The notes beneath the pieces are model-generated. The model had not been told where the DNA came from. It searched no databases and worked only from the letters and a program-made list of their open reading frames with translations. This document shows positions 1 through 8,532 of a stretch of 15,693 nt of DNA, one piece after another. The first letter of the stretch is position 1, and each line of letters starts with the position of its first letter. The stretch covers positions 1-15,693 of the forward strand of contig JADNYV010000782.1 of NCBI GenBank assembly GCA_015501055.1, written 5' to 3'. A program made the translations under genes and the position numbers. This DNA comes from Mucidula mucida (Eukaryota; Basidiomycota; Agaricomycetes; Agaricales; Physalacriaceae).

Positions 1-549
1 CGAGACACGCGTCCACCACCTGTGCTGGAAGGAGCCGAACCGGAATGGGAGGTCGAGAAAGTGGTGAATTCCCGGAAGTACCGCGGGGGTTTTCAATACA
101 AGGTTCACTGGAAGGGTTATGGCACACACGAGCAGACATGGGAACCGGCATGCAATCTCAAAAATGCCGACGAAGCCATCAGTGATTTCCACCAACAATA
201 TCCGAACAAGCCAAAGCCACCCGCGCTTGCTCGCATTGAAGTCCCCATGTCGCAATTTCCATCACATCTTTTCCGACCCATGCCACCGCCCGATACTGAA
301 CCCCTCGACGTCACACTACCCTCTGCAGCCCTCATGGAGCGACTCTGGCGCAGAATGGAACTTGCGCCTTCAGGAGGGGGTGATGTTATGAATCGCCATA
401 TTTTCACATTTTCACATCTTATCATATCTTATCGGGACCCTTGTCTTATCAACCAACGGACCGTTTCATCATCTGTTTCGTTACCGATCATATCCCTTTT
501 CATTACCGAAGCCGTACTCATGTCGGACACACGCCCAACACATGGATGA
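1..549 (+). CDS. Gypsy copy A: pol 3' end, integrase C-terminal chromodomain (partial)
   Basis: This is the last part of a Ty3/gypsy Pol polyprotein, entering from the left edge with no start in the window. The reading frame is open from base 1. A chromodomain spans roughly codons 8-68, with the pattern EWEVEKVV, an aromatic-rich YKVHWKGY strand and QTWEPACNL. Chromodomains of chromovirus integrases are known to bind modified histone tails and steer integration. The tail is proline-rich, and the frame runs past the LTR boundary at 384 before stopping at 547-549. Bases 1-383 align without gaps to the same segment of copy B (9923-10305). The frame inside the LTR differs from copy B because of a one-base length difference near 490. 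The coding capacity of this fragment alone is not functional; it belongs to an element extending left of the window. Confidence 0.85.
   Translation, partial: RDTRPPPVLEGAEPEWEVEKVVNSRKYRGGFQYKVHWKGYGTHEQTWEPACNLKNADEAISDFHQQYPNKPKPPALARIEVPMSQFPSHLFRPMPPPDTEPLDVTLPSAALMERLWRRMELAPSGGGDVMNRHIFTFSHLIISYRDPCLINQRTVSSSVSLPIISLFITEAVLMSDTRPTHG
372..383 (+). promoter_or_regulatory. Polypurine tract of copy A
   Basis: A purine-rich run (AGGAGGGGGTGA) lies directly before the LTR start. It is the expected plus-strand primer site and is identical in copy B (10294-10305) and in copy D on the other strand (14698-14709). Confidence 0.75.
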
Positions 550-913
550 CATCATACATGCCGATACCTCATGGACTCCCTATTGTATACACACCGCCGA
601 CACTCGTAGCACACATGGTTGTTTCAGTATTATTACTTACATGCAGTCACCACTCGTATTTAATGGTTTCACGGACTAGTAGCATACAACACTGGGTCAA
701 GGGCGTGGAGCATCCCTAGTGGAAACACGTATGGACAAGGAGTCCCAAACACAGACTTACTAGTATATAAGCAGTAGTGTAGTATCATTGTACTTTAGTT
801 CCGATCTCGTTTATACACCTGGCCTAGCCTAGTCTTACGAACGCGAACGCTTTCTTCCTTAGTTTCTTGCTGTGGTACCTGGTTGAGTCTCGTGGCTTAG
901 TCAGTCGCTAACA
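384..913 (+). repeat. 3' LTR of gypsy copy A
   Basis: This 530-bp repeat begins TGTTATG and ends GCTAACA, so it has the TG...CA ends of an LTR. It aligns end to end with the LTRs of copy B (5072-5599, 10306-10833) and, inverted, with 14168-14697. It follows pol and a polypurine tract, so it is a 3' LTR. The next five bases, CGCGC, are the expected target duplication, but the partner copy lies outside the window. It keeps CpGs lost from the copy B LTRs near 840-850, so it is useful for polarising their differences. Confidence 0.93.
764..770 (+). promoter_or_regulatory. TATA box in copy A LTR
   Basis: TATATAA occurs here and at the same LTR position in the other copies. The motif AGTTCCGATCT, predicted to be the transcript 5' end, follows about 33 bp after the first T. 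Confidence 0.6.
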
Positions 914-1540
914 CGCGCCCAGTGAACCATCTATATGTCATATTCCACCAACTCCGTAACCCATTGTGCCTGTCTTCACTTCTGCGGCTTCTGGAAGTAC
1001 TAAAGGTTTTGATTATTGGTAAAAACCTCCACTGTCTCCTTGGCTCCCAGGAGATACTGCCTCCAATCCTCAATCAAGTCCATGATGGCCATTATTTCCT
1101 TGTCGTAGATCTTGTAGTTGCGTTCAACTTCGTTTAATGCGCAAGATCAAAAAGCCACTGGTCTCCATTTCCCGTAGATGAATTGGGAAAGAACAGCCCC
1201 ATTTGCATAGTTTGAGAAGTCCGCCTCAACTCAAAACCTGCCATTATTGTGAGGTACAATCAGAACGGGTTCTTCCGTAATCTATTGTTTCAGCTCTTTA
1301 AACGCCTTATGCTGCTCCATGCCCCAAACCCACTCACCCTTCCCAGTCAGCAATGTTAATGGCTTTGCTACCCCCGCAAATCCCTGTATAAAACATTGGT
1401 AGAAGTTGCAGAACCCCAGGAATGACTGCACTTCCTTCTTTTTTGTTGACTCCCTTCAGTCCTTCACTACGGCTACTTTTGCCAGATCCATCTTTACTTT
1501 GCCTCCTCCAACAATCACTCCCAGGTATGGTGCAGTTCAA
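914..1540 (-). pseudogene. Decayed antisense gypsy RT/RNase H fragment
   Basis: Read on the minus strand, this segment is a degraded copy of the RT thumb, connection and RNase H part of gypsy pol. It corresponds to about 7950-8570 of copy B. Recognisable pieces include LGFCNFYQ, a GVAKPLTLLTGKGEWVWG block, EADFSNYANGAVLSQ, a degenerate VFTNNQNL, and WVTELVEYDI near the copy A LTR. Several in-frame stops and frameshifts interrupt it. Many changes relative to copy B are CpG to TpG or CpA, which fits methylation-driven decay. The low-coordinate end is the edge of the copy A LTR, as if A inserted into this older copy. At the other end homology fades near 1540, so that limit is approximate. No LTR of its own is visible. 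Confidence 0.82.
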
Positions 1541-1663
1541 TTAGCCACCACTACTTATGTACAGTGGCCATTTGGCCAGATGAACAGCAACAACCCCTAA
1601 CCCTAGTATTATGTAACGTACTTGGACAAATTTCACTCTTGTCTATATACACTTCTGTGTCCA
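1541..1663. other. 5' flank of the DDE transposase gene
   Basis: This short non-coding stretch separates the antisense gypsy fragment from the transposase start. It holds the candidate left end of the DDE transposon at 1562. It also holds a telomere-like CCCTAACCCTA at about 1595-1605, too short to interpret. I see no convincing promoter motif. Confidence 0.4.
1562..1581 (+). repeat. Candidate left terminal inverted repeat of the DDE transposon
   Basis: CAGTGGCCATTTGGCCAGAT follows TA at 1560-1561. It shares CAG and GGCCAGAT with the inverted right end at 12795-12811, but the spacing between the two blocks differs by three bases. Confidence 0.4.
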
Positions 1664-3393
1664 ATGGCTCGAAGCAAAAAAGCACAGCAGAACCACAATA
1701 AAGCAGCACGTGCACACAAGGGAAAGGCATGCACATGCACAGTGACGGCCCATGCCATGCGTCATACTTCCCCAGAACATGACATTGCGGACCTGGATTC
1801 TGGCCCGGAAAACACCTGCAACTGGCCCGGCGGTGTTGCCAATCACAAGCACGTCCCAAGGAACAATGTCTTTTTTAACCTGACGCTGGATGACTCCGAT
1901 GACGAGCTGGAGATTAAGGAGATGGAACTAGAGCAATATCTTGCTCACATTGGCACAGCGATGGAACAGCACACAGAGGAGTTGGCAAACCTTTAAGTCA
2001 AAGCTCTAAAGGCTGTTGAGAATGCTTACAGTCAGATTTTGACGCGTCCTGGATTGTCAAAGGAGGATGCAAAAAAATGGAGGGCTGCAGACAGGAAGTT
2101 GAGCACAGGTGTTCATACCGGGACCTCAGATTAAACTGACCGTCAACACTGGAAGAAGGCTGAGGATAAGGAAGTTGAGGATGCCAAGGGAAGGAAAAGT
2201 TAATATTCCATTACCACCCACTTGTTCTGATATACGGCTGAACATTATAACAGTTGTGAAGCTGTCTTCATGGCTGGATTCTTTGCTTCCCGGCCCCCGC
2301 CTGCTCCAGAAGCCGAGGATTCCCCTCCACCTGATGCTTGCCCCAAAACAACTGATGTGTTCACTGGATACTTCTTGGACGACGACGCTTCCAGTGACGA
2401 CAGCAACTCTGACTCCAATGAGGAAGAGAACACACCCACTGCTTCTGCTTCTGCCTCCCCTGCTTCCTCCACAGCACAATTCCGCATTCCCACTTTGCCC
2501 CCTCAGAAACAACAAAGATTAGATGTTCCTGCTCGTGTGCAGCGTCAGCAGCGCCATGAGACCCGCCAGAGGGATTTCAAGGAGGCATTCCTGGCAATCC
2601 GCAAGCTCATGCAATTCCGGAAGACAGTGTTCTCTGGTGGGCAAAACTCTCTTCATCCGCTGCAAGAGCGTTGTGCGCGCACCATCGAGAGCGCACTTCT
2701 GATGGTTGTCAAGCGCTTCATGACTCTGACAGCAGCTTCCATCTTGGCCGCAGGATCTCATGGATTCTTGTTGCTTTGGGGTTTACGGATGGTTTGCGCT
2801 TGGGTCAGATAGTTCATGAAAGATTGTTCATTACCTAAGTTGAGTGTCAGATGTCACACTAAAATAAAATCCCTTCTTGACGATCCCATCCTGCAAGCTG
2901 AAATTTGGTTGTATCTGCGTTTGAATAAGTGGGTGATGGATCCTGGGAAGTGTCAAGCTTTCCTCAATCAACAGATGATCCCGGAGCAGACTAAGAAATA
3001 TGCCCGCTGCGCTGTGAATGTTGAGATGCCTGATAGGTTGCGTCAATACTTGGGGTCCAAGCTTTTCCCGCAACTTGGCTTTACTGTCAAGAAGACTCTC
3101 TCGCGCTCAACAGCTCGCCGCCTTATCATGCGAGAGGGATTCACTTTCATGGAACATAAGAAGAATATTTTTTTTAATGGTTATGACCGCACCGATAATG
3201 TTGAATACCGCCAGACGGAGTTCATTCCGCAGTTCAATGTGCTTCGGCTGCGTCTTGTTGAGTGGGAGGTTGGTGATGTGTTAAAGAAGAAAAAAGATGT
3301 TGCCGCCCAGGGAGACTTGGCTTGTTCTGTGCGCACATGACGAAATGACAGCGCAGTGCAATGATGGCCGCAAGGCAACTTGGGTGCTTGACG
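1664..3393 (+). pseudogene. DDE transposase-like pseudogene, 5' part
   Basis: The N-terminal two thirds of a fungal DDE-type transposase-like protein starts at the ATG at 1664 (MARSKKAQQ). One frame can be followed from 1664 to about 3310 despite stops near 1994, 2132, 2201, 2228 and 2810. A +1 frameshift before 3321 leads into the segment with CAHDEMTAQ. The N-terminus is basic, followed by acidic stretches (DDSDDELE; DDDASSDDSNSDSNEEE) and an Ala/Ser/Pro-rich linker. Next comes a helical block (KTVFSGGQN through NKWVMDPGKCQAF), then TARRLIMREGFTFMEHKK, an arrangement I recall from basidiomycete transposase-like families. The Asp in HDE (codon 3339-3341) is the likely first catalytic residue. 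The sequence breaks at WVLDA, where the CACTG element inserted, and resumes at 11807. Introns cannot be excluded for some upstream stops, but the downstream lesions make it a pseudogene. Confidence 0.82.
3391..3393. repeat. Target site duplication ACG, left copy
   Basis: ACG directly precedes the CACTG terminus and is repeated at 11805-11807 directly after CAGTG. Removing the element with one ACG restores the transposase codons GAC GGA GAG. Confidence 0.9.
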
Positions 3394-4044
3394 CACTGGG
3401 TGAAGGCCTCGGAGTTTTCGGCAAAAACCCCGGTTAAAGAACCTCAAGAGTTTTAACGATTTTTTTAGGTTAAAATGATTTTAAAACTATTTTAACATTC
3501 TTTGAAGTATTTCGACTAAAAGCTTAAGTGAAATTTGTCTTAAAAATATTAGTAAGAACAGCGAAAGCCAAATTAGGAAGTTTTAGAGTAGTTTTAAGGT
3601 TAAAATTAGGTTAAAATTATCAGAACTTGTATTTTAATGAGTTTAATATGGTTTTCAGCGAAAAAGTCAGAAAGAAATCAGAAAGAATATAGTTAAAACT
3701 TTGAGAAGATAGTCAGGAGAGATTGTATGATATATTTAGAGAGTATTAATAAATATTTATAAGGGAATTTTTGATGAGAATATTAGAAAAGAGGTTCGGA
3801 GGATGTTGACTGAAAGAAAAGATGAAAATTGTATAAAGAATTGTAAAATACAAAACTAAGAGATCTTTAGAGAATTTTCGCCATTGTAAGGTGAAATTTC
3901 TTAAAAAGTGTTTCAAGAGTTTTTGATGAAAATAGAACTAAAAAATAGAGTGAAAAGTAAGGTGAAAACGTCAAAACCGAAAGCGCAATAATACAAGAAG
4001 TACTGTCATCAGTGCAAGGTCACTATACTCAACACAAGGCCCAG
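3394..4044 (+). repeat. Left inverted arm of the CACTG element
   Basis: This arm is an A+T-rich, non-coding 651-bp sequence matching 11259-11804 in inverse orientation. The outermost 24 bases match perfectly. Inside, differences are scattered and several are CpG against TpG or CpA, for example TTCGG/TTTGG near the tip and TTCGCC/TTTGCC near 3880. About 106 bp (3885-3990) are present only in this arm. The motif GGTTAAAA recurs several times (near 3468, 3598 and 3610). I see no gene here. Confidence 0.92.
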
Positions 4045-5071
4045 GCAAGGAGTACTGCAGTCAATGCAAGATCAACGCAAGGAGTCCCACAGTCAATGCG
4101 GGGTCAACGCCGTCAACGCAAGGCGTACTGCAGCCAATGCAAGATCAACGCAAGGAGTACCGCTGTCAATGCGGGGTCAACGCCGTCAACGCAAGGCGTA
4201 CTGCAGTCAATGCAAGATCAACGCAAGGAGTACTGCAGTCAATGCAAGATCAACGCAAGGAGTACCGCAGTCAATGCAAGATCAATGCAAGGAGTACCGC
4301 AGTCAATGCGAAGTCAACGCCATCAATGCAAGGAGTACTGCAGTCAATGCAAGATCAACGCAAGGAGTCCCACAGTCAATGCGGGGTCGACGCCGTCAAC
4401 GCAAGGAGTACCGCAGTCAATGCAAGATCAATGCAAGGAGTACCGCAGTCAATGCGAAGTCAACGCCGTCAATGCAAGGAGTACTGCAGTCAATGCAAGA
4501 TCAACGCAAGGAGTACCGCAGTCAATGCAAGATCAATGCAAGGAATACCACAGGCAATGCAAGATCAACGCAAGGAGTACCGCAGTCAATGCGAAGTCAA
4601 CGCCATCAATGCAAGGAGTACTGCAGTCAATGCAAGATCAACGCAAGGAGTCCCACAGTCAATGCGGGGTCAACGCCGTCAACGCAAGGAGTACCGCAGT
4701 CAATGCAAGATCAATGCAAGGAGTACCGCAGTCAATGCGAAGTCAACGCCATCAATGCAAGGAGTACTGCAGTCAATGCAAGATCAACGCAAGGAGTCCC
4801 ACAGTCAATGCGGGGTCGACGCCGTCAACGCAAGGAGTACCGCAGTCAATGCAAGATCAATGCAAGGAGTACCGCAGTCAATGCGAAGTCAACGCCGTCA
4901 ATGCACGGAGTACTGCAGTCAATGCAAGATCAACGCAAGAAGTCCCACAGTCAATGCGGGGTCAACGCCGTCAACGCAAGGAGTACCGCAGTCAATGCAA
5001 GATCAACGCAAGGAGTACCACAGTCAATGCAAAGTCAACGCCGTCAACGCAAGGAGTACTGCAGTCAATGC
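4045..5071 (+). repeat. 32/41-bp tandem repeat array with higher-order structure, left block
   Basis: The array parses completely into 28 units plus a partial one: 16 short units of 32 bp, 12 long units of 41 bp, and 23 bp that run into copy B. Each unit starts GCAAGGAGT or a close variant, followed by CTGCAGTCAATGC or a variant. Long units end with an extra 9 bp of the form GCCGTCAAY. Short and long units mostly alternate, and four variants recur in order, giving a 146-bp higher-order period. The units are built from about 11-bp subrepeats (TCAAYGCAAG). Both lengths equal 2 modulo 3 and contain no stop, so all three plus frames are open and encode the same rotating peptide. I regard those frames as incidental. 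Confidence 0.95.
5067..5071. repeat. Target site duplication AATGC, left copy
   Basis: AATGC precedes the TGTTATG start of copy B and is repeated at 10834-10838. Removing copy B with one AATGC regenerates an exact 32-bp array unit. Confidence 0.95.
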
Positions 5072-5599
5072 TGTTATGAATCGCCATATTTTCACATTTT
5101 CACATCTTATCATATCTTATCGGGAGCCTTGTCTTATCAACCAACGGACCGTTTCATCATCTGTTTCGTCACCGATCATACCCTTTTCATTACCGAAGCC
5201 GTACTCATGTCGGACACACACCCAACACATGGATGACATCATACATGCTGATACCTCATGGACTTTCTATTGTATACACACCGCCGACACTCGTAGCACA
5301 CATGGTTGTTTCAGTATTATTACTTACATGCAGTCACCACTCGTATTTAATGGTTTCACGGACTAGTAGCATACAACACTGGGTCAAGGGCGTGGAGCAT
5401 CCCTAGTGGAAACGTGTATGGACAAGGAGCTTCAAACACAGACTTACTAGTATATAAGCAGTAGTGTAGTATCATTGTACTTTAGTTCCGATCTCGTTTA
5501 TACACCTGGCCTAGCCTAGTCTTACAAACACAAACATTCCTTTCCTAAGTTCTTACTGTGGTACCTGGTTGAGTCTCGTGGCTTAGTCAGTCGCTAACA
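5072..5599 (+). repeat. 5' LTR of copy B
   Basis: This 528-bp LTR has TGTTATG...GCTAACA ends. It differs from the 3' LTR at nine positions, with no indel: 5150, 5167, 5220, 5343, 5415, 5525, 5526, 5532 and 5536. All nine are transitions at CpG, TpG or CpA dinucleotides. Confidence 0.97.
5451..5457 (+). promoter_or_regulatory. TATA box of copy B 5' LTR
   Basis: TATATAA lies 33 bp before AGTTCCGATCT (5484-5494), which is where transcription would be expected to start. It is conserved in all four LTRs in the window. Confidence 0.65.
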
Positions 5600-6196
5600 G
5601 AAGATCAGAACTACTTTCTACCACCTACCACACATCCCTGATCGTCGATCAGCACTTTGCTGTTTGATCATCGCACATTCCCCATCCCCTTTCCTGTTTA
5701 CAGATCGACGGATTCCTAATCCCAGCGCACGTTTGCATACGTGTGTATTGGTCCCAGTAGCGCCGGCTAACAGTTAGAGATAACTGCCTCGGGTGCTGGA
5801 AGTAGCCGCTCTCACGAGAACGAACTTTTGGCAGTTGCACTTCAGTGGGCGCTGTTTACGGGTCAACCCCCGTTCCCAGGAAAACTTCGGCTTACCTCAC
5901 ACCAGAGGGACGTCGGCTGGGCAATTGCGGACTTGTGACGAGCTCTTGGGCTCCGTAGATACGTAGTCAGTAGCCGGTAAAATAGAGTAGACAGTTACGA
6001 TACCTACCTACTTTACTTACCTTACAATACACATCATCATTCCCCACCCTACCAAGTCCTGGATTCTATTTCAGATCTAGGCGATCCCTCCCTATTCATC
6101 CAAACCTCTATTCCCTCACCCGTTTCATCCAAATCCGCATCACCCATATCCCCACTTTCACCCTTTCACTCTCCGATCCCATCACCCCGATCCATC
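5600..6196 (+). other. Copy B untranslated leader
   Basis: This leader of about 600 bases lies between the 5' LTR and gag. It starts with the primer binding site and ends in a pyrimidine-rich, A/C/T-biased stretch (about 6000-6195) before the gag ATG. No credible coding sequence was seen in either strand. It probably also holds RNA packaging signals, which cannot be read directly. Confidence 0.6.
5602..5613 (+). promoter_or_regulatory. Self-complementary primer binding site
   Basis: AGATCAGAACTA begins two bases after the LTR. Its reverse complement is TAGTTCTGATCT, which matches TAGTTCCGATCT at 5483-5494 in 11 of 12 positions. That segment is the predicted 5' end of the element's own RNA. 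The single mismatch (A5607) falls in CA, which would be CG in a perfect site, so CpG deamination explains it. No tRNA-type TGG start is present. Self-priming is known from Tf1 and related sushi elements. Confidence 0.7.
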
Positions 6197-7126
6197 ATGT
6201 CCAACGAAGCACCTGAAGCCGCTCATCACACACCCGCTCATCACGCCAATGAAGAAATCAAAGGCTGATCCCTTGTCAACAAGCCTTATGACTATGACGG
6301 GGACAAGTCCAAGTACAAGAGCTGGTGGCGATCGATGTTCACATACATCCGTGACAAGAAGAACAACCTCACATCGGACTCCGAAAGGATTGATGTTGTT
6401 CTCTCTTACATCCGAGGAGATCACGTTGATGCATGGGTCCAGAACTACTCGGACCAGAACTTCGACGAGGAAGAAGAGGAATGGACAGTCTCTTGGACTG
6501 AGTTCAAGGAGAACTTGAAGGAGCGATTTGTGGACTCCAACCTCGCGCAAGATGCGCAAGATCAGATCGAACGGTTGCGCCAGGGGCAAGACACCGCTCA
6601 AGATTTCTTTCAGAAGTTCGAGGTCCTGCTTACTCAGGCGGAATACTCGAAGGATGACGCATTTGTCGTGCGACTTCTCGAGACCAATGTCAACGAGAAG
6701 ATCATTGACCAGATCTATGGCAGCCGAGATGGGTTGCCAAAGAAGTACAAGGATTGGAAGGCACAGATCATTCAGATCGATCAGCTATGGAGAAGGCGGG
6801 CGGCGAGCAAGAGGTCCGGCATGCAGGTCCGACCCCAAGCTCCGCAGGCGGCTACATCGAGAGTCAACCCTACGAATCCACCCCCGACGCCAATCCCACG
6901 ACGAGATGCCACCGGCGTTACCTATGGAGGAGCCGGCAGACCGATGGACATCAACAACGCACGTCGAAGAGGACTTTGCTTCAGCTGTGGCGAACACGGC
7001 CATGTCAGCAGGTTCTGTCCTAAGAAGGGTCAACCCCAGACAATTCGGGGTCTATGGACCGAAATGAACGACGAGGAGAAGAAGAAGTTGGCCGAAGAGT
7101 TGGGTTTTGCGAAGCTCCCGCAGTAG
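6197..7126 (+). pseudogene. gag: gag of copy B (one nonsense codon)
   Basis: Gag is the structural protein that forms the virus-like particle and packages the RNA. The ATG at 6197 opens the frame (MSNEAPEAAHH); a TGA at 6266-6268 interrupts codon 24, and the same frame then runs to the TAG at 7124-7126, about 309 codons in all. The body has the usual retrotransposon capsid pattern: a WW-containing helix near 6330, a repeated acidic stretch, the FKENLKERF block, and the QDFFQKFEVLL helix. Near the C-terminus is a CX2CX4HX4C zinc knuckle (6977-7018; CFSCGEHGHVSRFC), which binds RNA. The TGA could derive from CGA (Arg) by one CpG transition. Translation downstream of the TGA could only restart at an internal ATG such as 6335. 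Confidence 0.88.
6977..7018 (+). other. Gag CCHC zinc knuckle
   Basis: The coded motif is C-X2-C-X4-H-X4-C, the standard nucleocapsid RNA-binding knuckle, flanked by basic residues. Confidence 0.92.
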
Positions 7127-7227
7127 ACGCAGTCCTGCCGGAGCAGTCATCAAGGGAAGGGTCGTCAGATGCAGAATTTATTTACAGTACAGGTACTGAA
7201 ACATCTAAAATATCATCGACGACTTAG
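7127..7227 (+). other. Gag-RT junction lacking the protease domain
   Basis: Only 101 bases separate the gag stop from the open RT frame, whereas an aspartic protease needs roughly 100 codons plus linker. No DTG or DSG motif is found in any frame. The segment 7171-7200 reads MQNLFTVQVL, which resembles the strand that opens a retropepsin, so the deletion joint probably lies just after it. TAG at 7225-7227 closes the RT frame upstream. Confidence 0.65.
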
Positions 7228-8532
7228 CCTTCATCCGCTGCTGCACCTTACATTGAGGAATTCTCCGATGTATTCAGCAAGGCGGACTTTGACAAGTTAC
7301 CGGAGCGAAGACCCTGGGATCACGCGATAGAACTTACGCCTGGTTCCAAACCGGTTGACTGCAAGGTCTATCCCCTTAGTCCATCCGAGCAGAAGGCACT
7401 AGACGAGTTCTTGGAGGAAAACATACGCACGGGACGCATACGGCCATCAATCTCACCCATGGCGTCACCATTCTTCTTTGTCAAAAAGAAGGACGGAAGC
7501 CTTCGGCCAGTGCAGGATTATCGGAAGTTGAACGACATGACAATCAAGAACCGATACCCCTTGCCGTTGATTCAGGAGCTTATCGACAAGTTGAAGGGAG
7601 CAAAGGTTTTCACAAAGATGGATGTCCGATGGGGTTACAATAACATCCGGATCAAAGAAGGTGATGAGTGGAAAGCGGCGTTCAGAACAAACCGAGGCCT
7701 GTTCGAGCCATCAGTCATGTTCTTCGGACTTACAAACTCACCGGCAACGTTCCAATCGTTTATGAATCACATTCTGAAGGAATTGATTGACGACGGACAT
7801 GTTATCGTTTACTTGGACGATATACTTATCTTTACGAACACTCTCGAGGAGCATAGACAGATTGTACGAAGGGTATTAGAAATATTACGAGTAAATAAGT
7901 TGTATTTAAAACCCGAGAAATGTAGTTTTGAGGCACATACTGTAGACTACTTAGGAGTTATTGTTGGAGGAGGAGAAGTGAAGATGGATCCGGCAAAAGT
8001 GGCCGTAGTGAAGGAATGGAAGGAGCCGACGAAGAAGAAGGAAGTACAGTCATTCCTGGGCTTCTGCAACTTCTACCGACGTTTCATCCGGGGGTTTGCG
8101 GGAGTAGCGAAGCCATTGACATCGCTAACCGGGAAGGGCGAATGGGTTTGGGGAGAGGAGCAGCATGAGGCGTTTGAGGAGCTGAAACGGAGGATGACGG
8201 AAGAACCCGTTCTGATCGTACCACGCGACGACGGCAAGTTTCGAGTCGAGGCAGACTCCTCGAACTATGCGAACGGGGCGGTTCTTTCCCAGTTGGTTGA
8301 CGGAAAATGGAGACCAGTAGCCTTTCGGTCTCATGCGCTGAACGAAGTAGAGCGCAATTATGAGATCTACGACAAAGAGATGATGGCGATTATGGACTCA
8401 ATTGACGACTGGAGACAATATCTCCTTGGAGCAAAGGAAACGGTGGAGGTGTTTACCGATCATCAAAATCTCCAGTACTTCCGGAAGCCACAGAAGTTGA
8501 ATCGGAGGCAGGCGAGATGGTTACGGAGTTAG
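7228..8532 (+). pseudogene. pol: Reverse transcriptase and RNase H region of copy B pol
   Basis: The frame is open for 434 codons but lacks a proper start. RT motifs appear in order: SPFFFVKKKDGSLRPVQDYR, then TKMDVRWGYNNI (first catalytic Asp), FFGLTNSPATFQ, and the YLDD box at 7810-7821 with the catalytic Asp pair. The thumb and connection follow (FLGFCNFYRRFI). RNase H shows EADSSNYANGAVLSQ, NYEIYDKEMMAI and VFTDHQN, carrying its acidic residues. The true frame is lost at about 8520 by a one-base deletion (AGATGG then TTACGG), and the stop at 8530 is a result of that shift. All catalytic residues that can be checked are intact, so this domain looks less decayed than the integrase downstream. 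Confidence 0.92.

Noticed and set aside
441..719. Open frame of 92 codons in copy A LTR, with a matching minus-strand frame in copy D LTR
   Set aside because: It lies wholly within the LTR and is not kept open in the copy B LTRs, where a one-base length difference breaks it.
1595..1605. Interstitial telomere repeat CCCTAACCCTA
   Set aside because: Fewer than two units; expected by chance in a window this long.
2126..2515. Minus-strand open frame of 129 codons
   Set aside because: It is the antisense shadow of the Ser/Pro/Asp-rich transposase N-terminus.
4045..5071. CRISPR-like array
   Set aside because: Units abut directly with no unique spacers, the unit itself varies, and the setting is a eukaryotic transposon.
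4012..5366. Large repetitive proteins of 355-409 residues encoded by the array
   Set aside because: The same peptide appears in all three frames because the unit length is not a multiple of three. There is no domain, no distinct start context, and one frame ends inside an inserted LTR.
5600..5620. tRNA-primed binding site after the 5' LTR
   Set aside because: The sequence after the LTR does not begin with TGG or another usual tRNA 3' complement; the self-complementary explanation fits better.
5649..5840. Minus-strand frame of 63 codons in the copy B leader
   Set aside because: It is short, motif-free and inside the untranslated leader, opposite in direction to the element.
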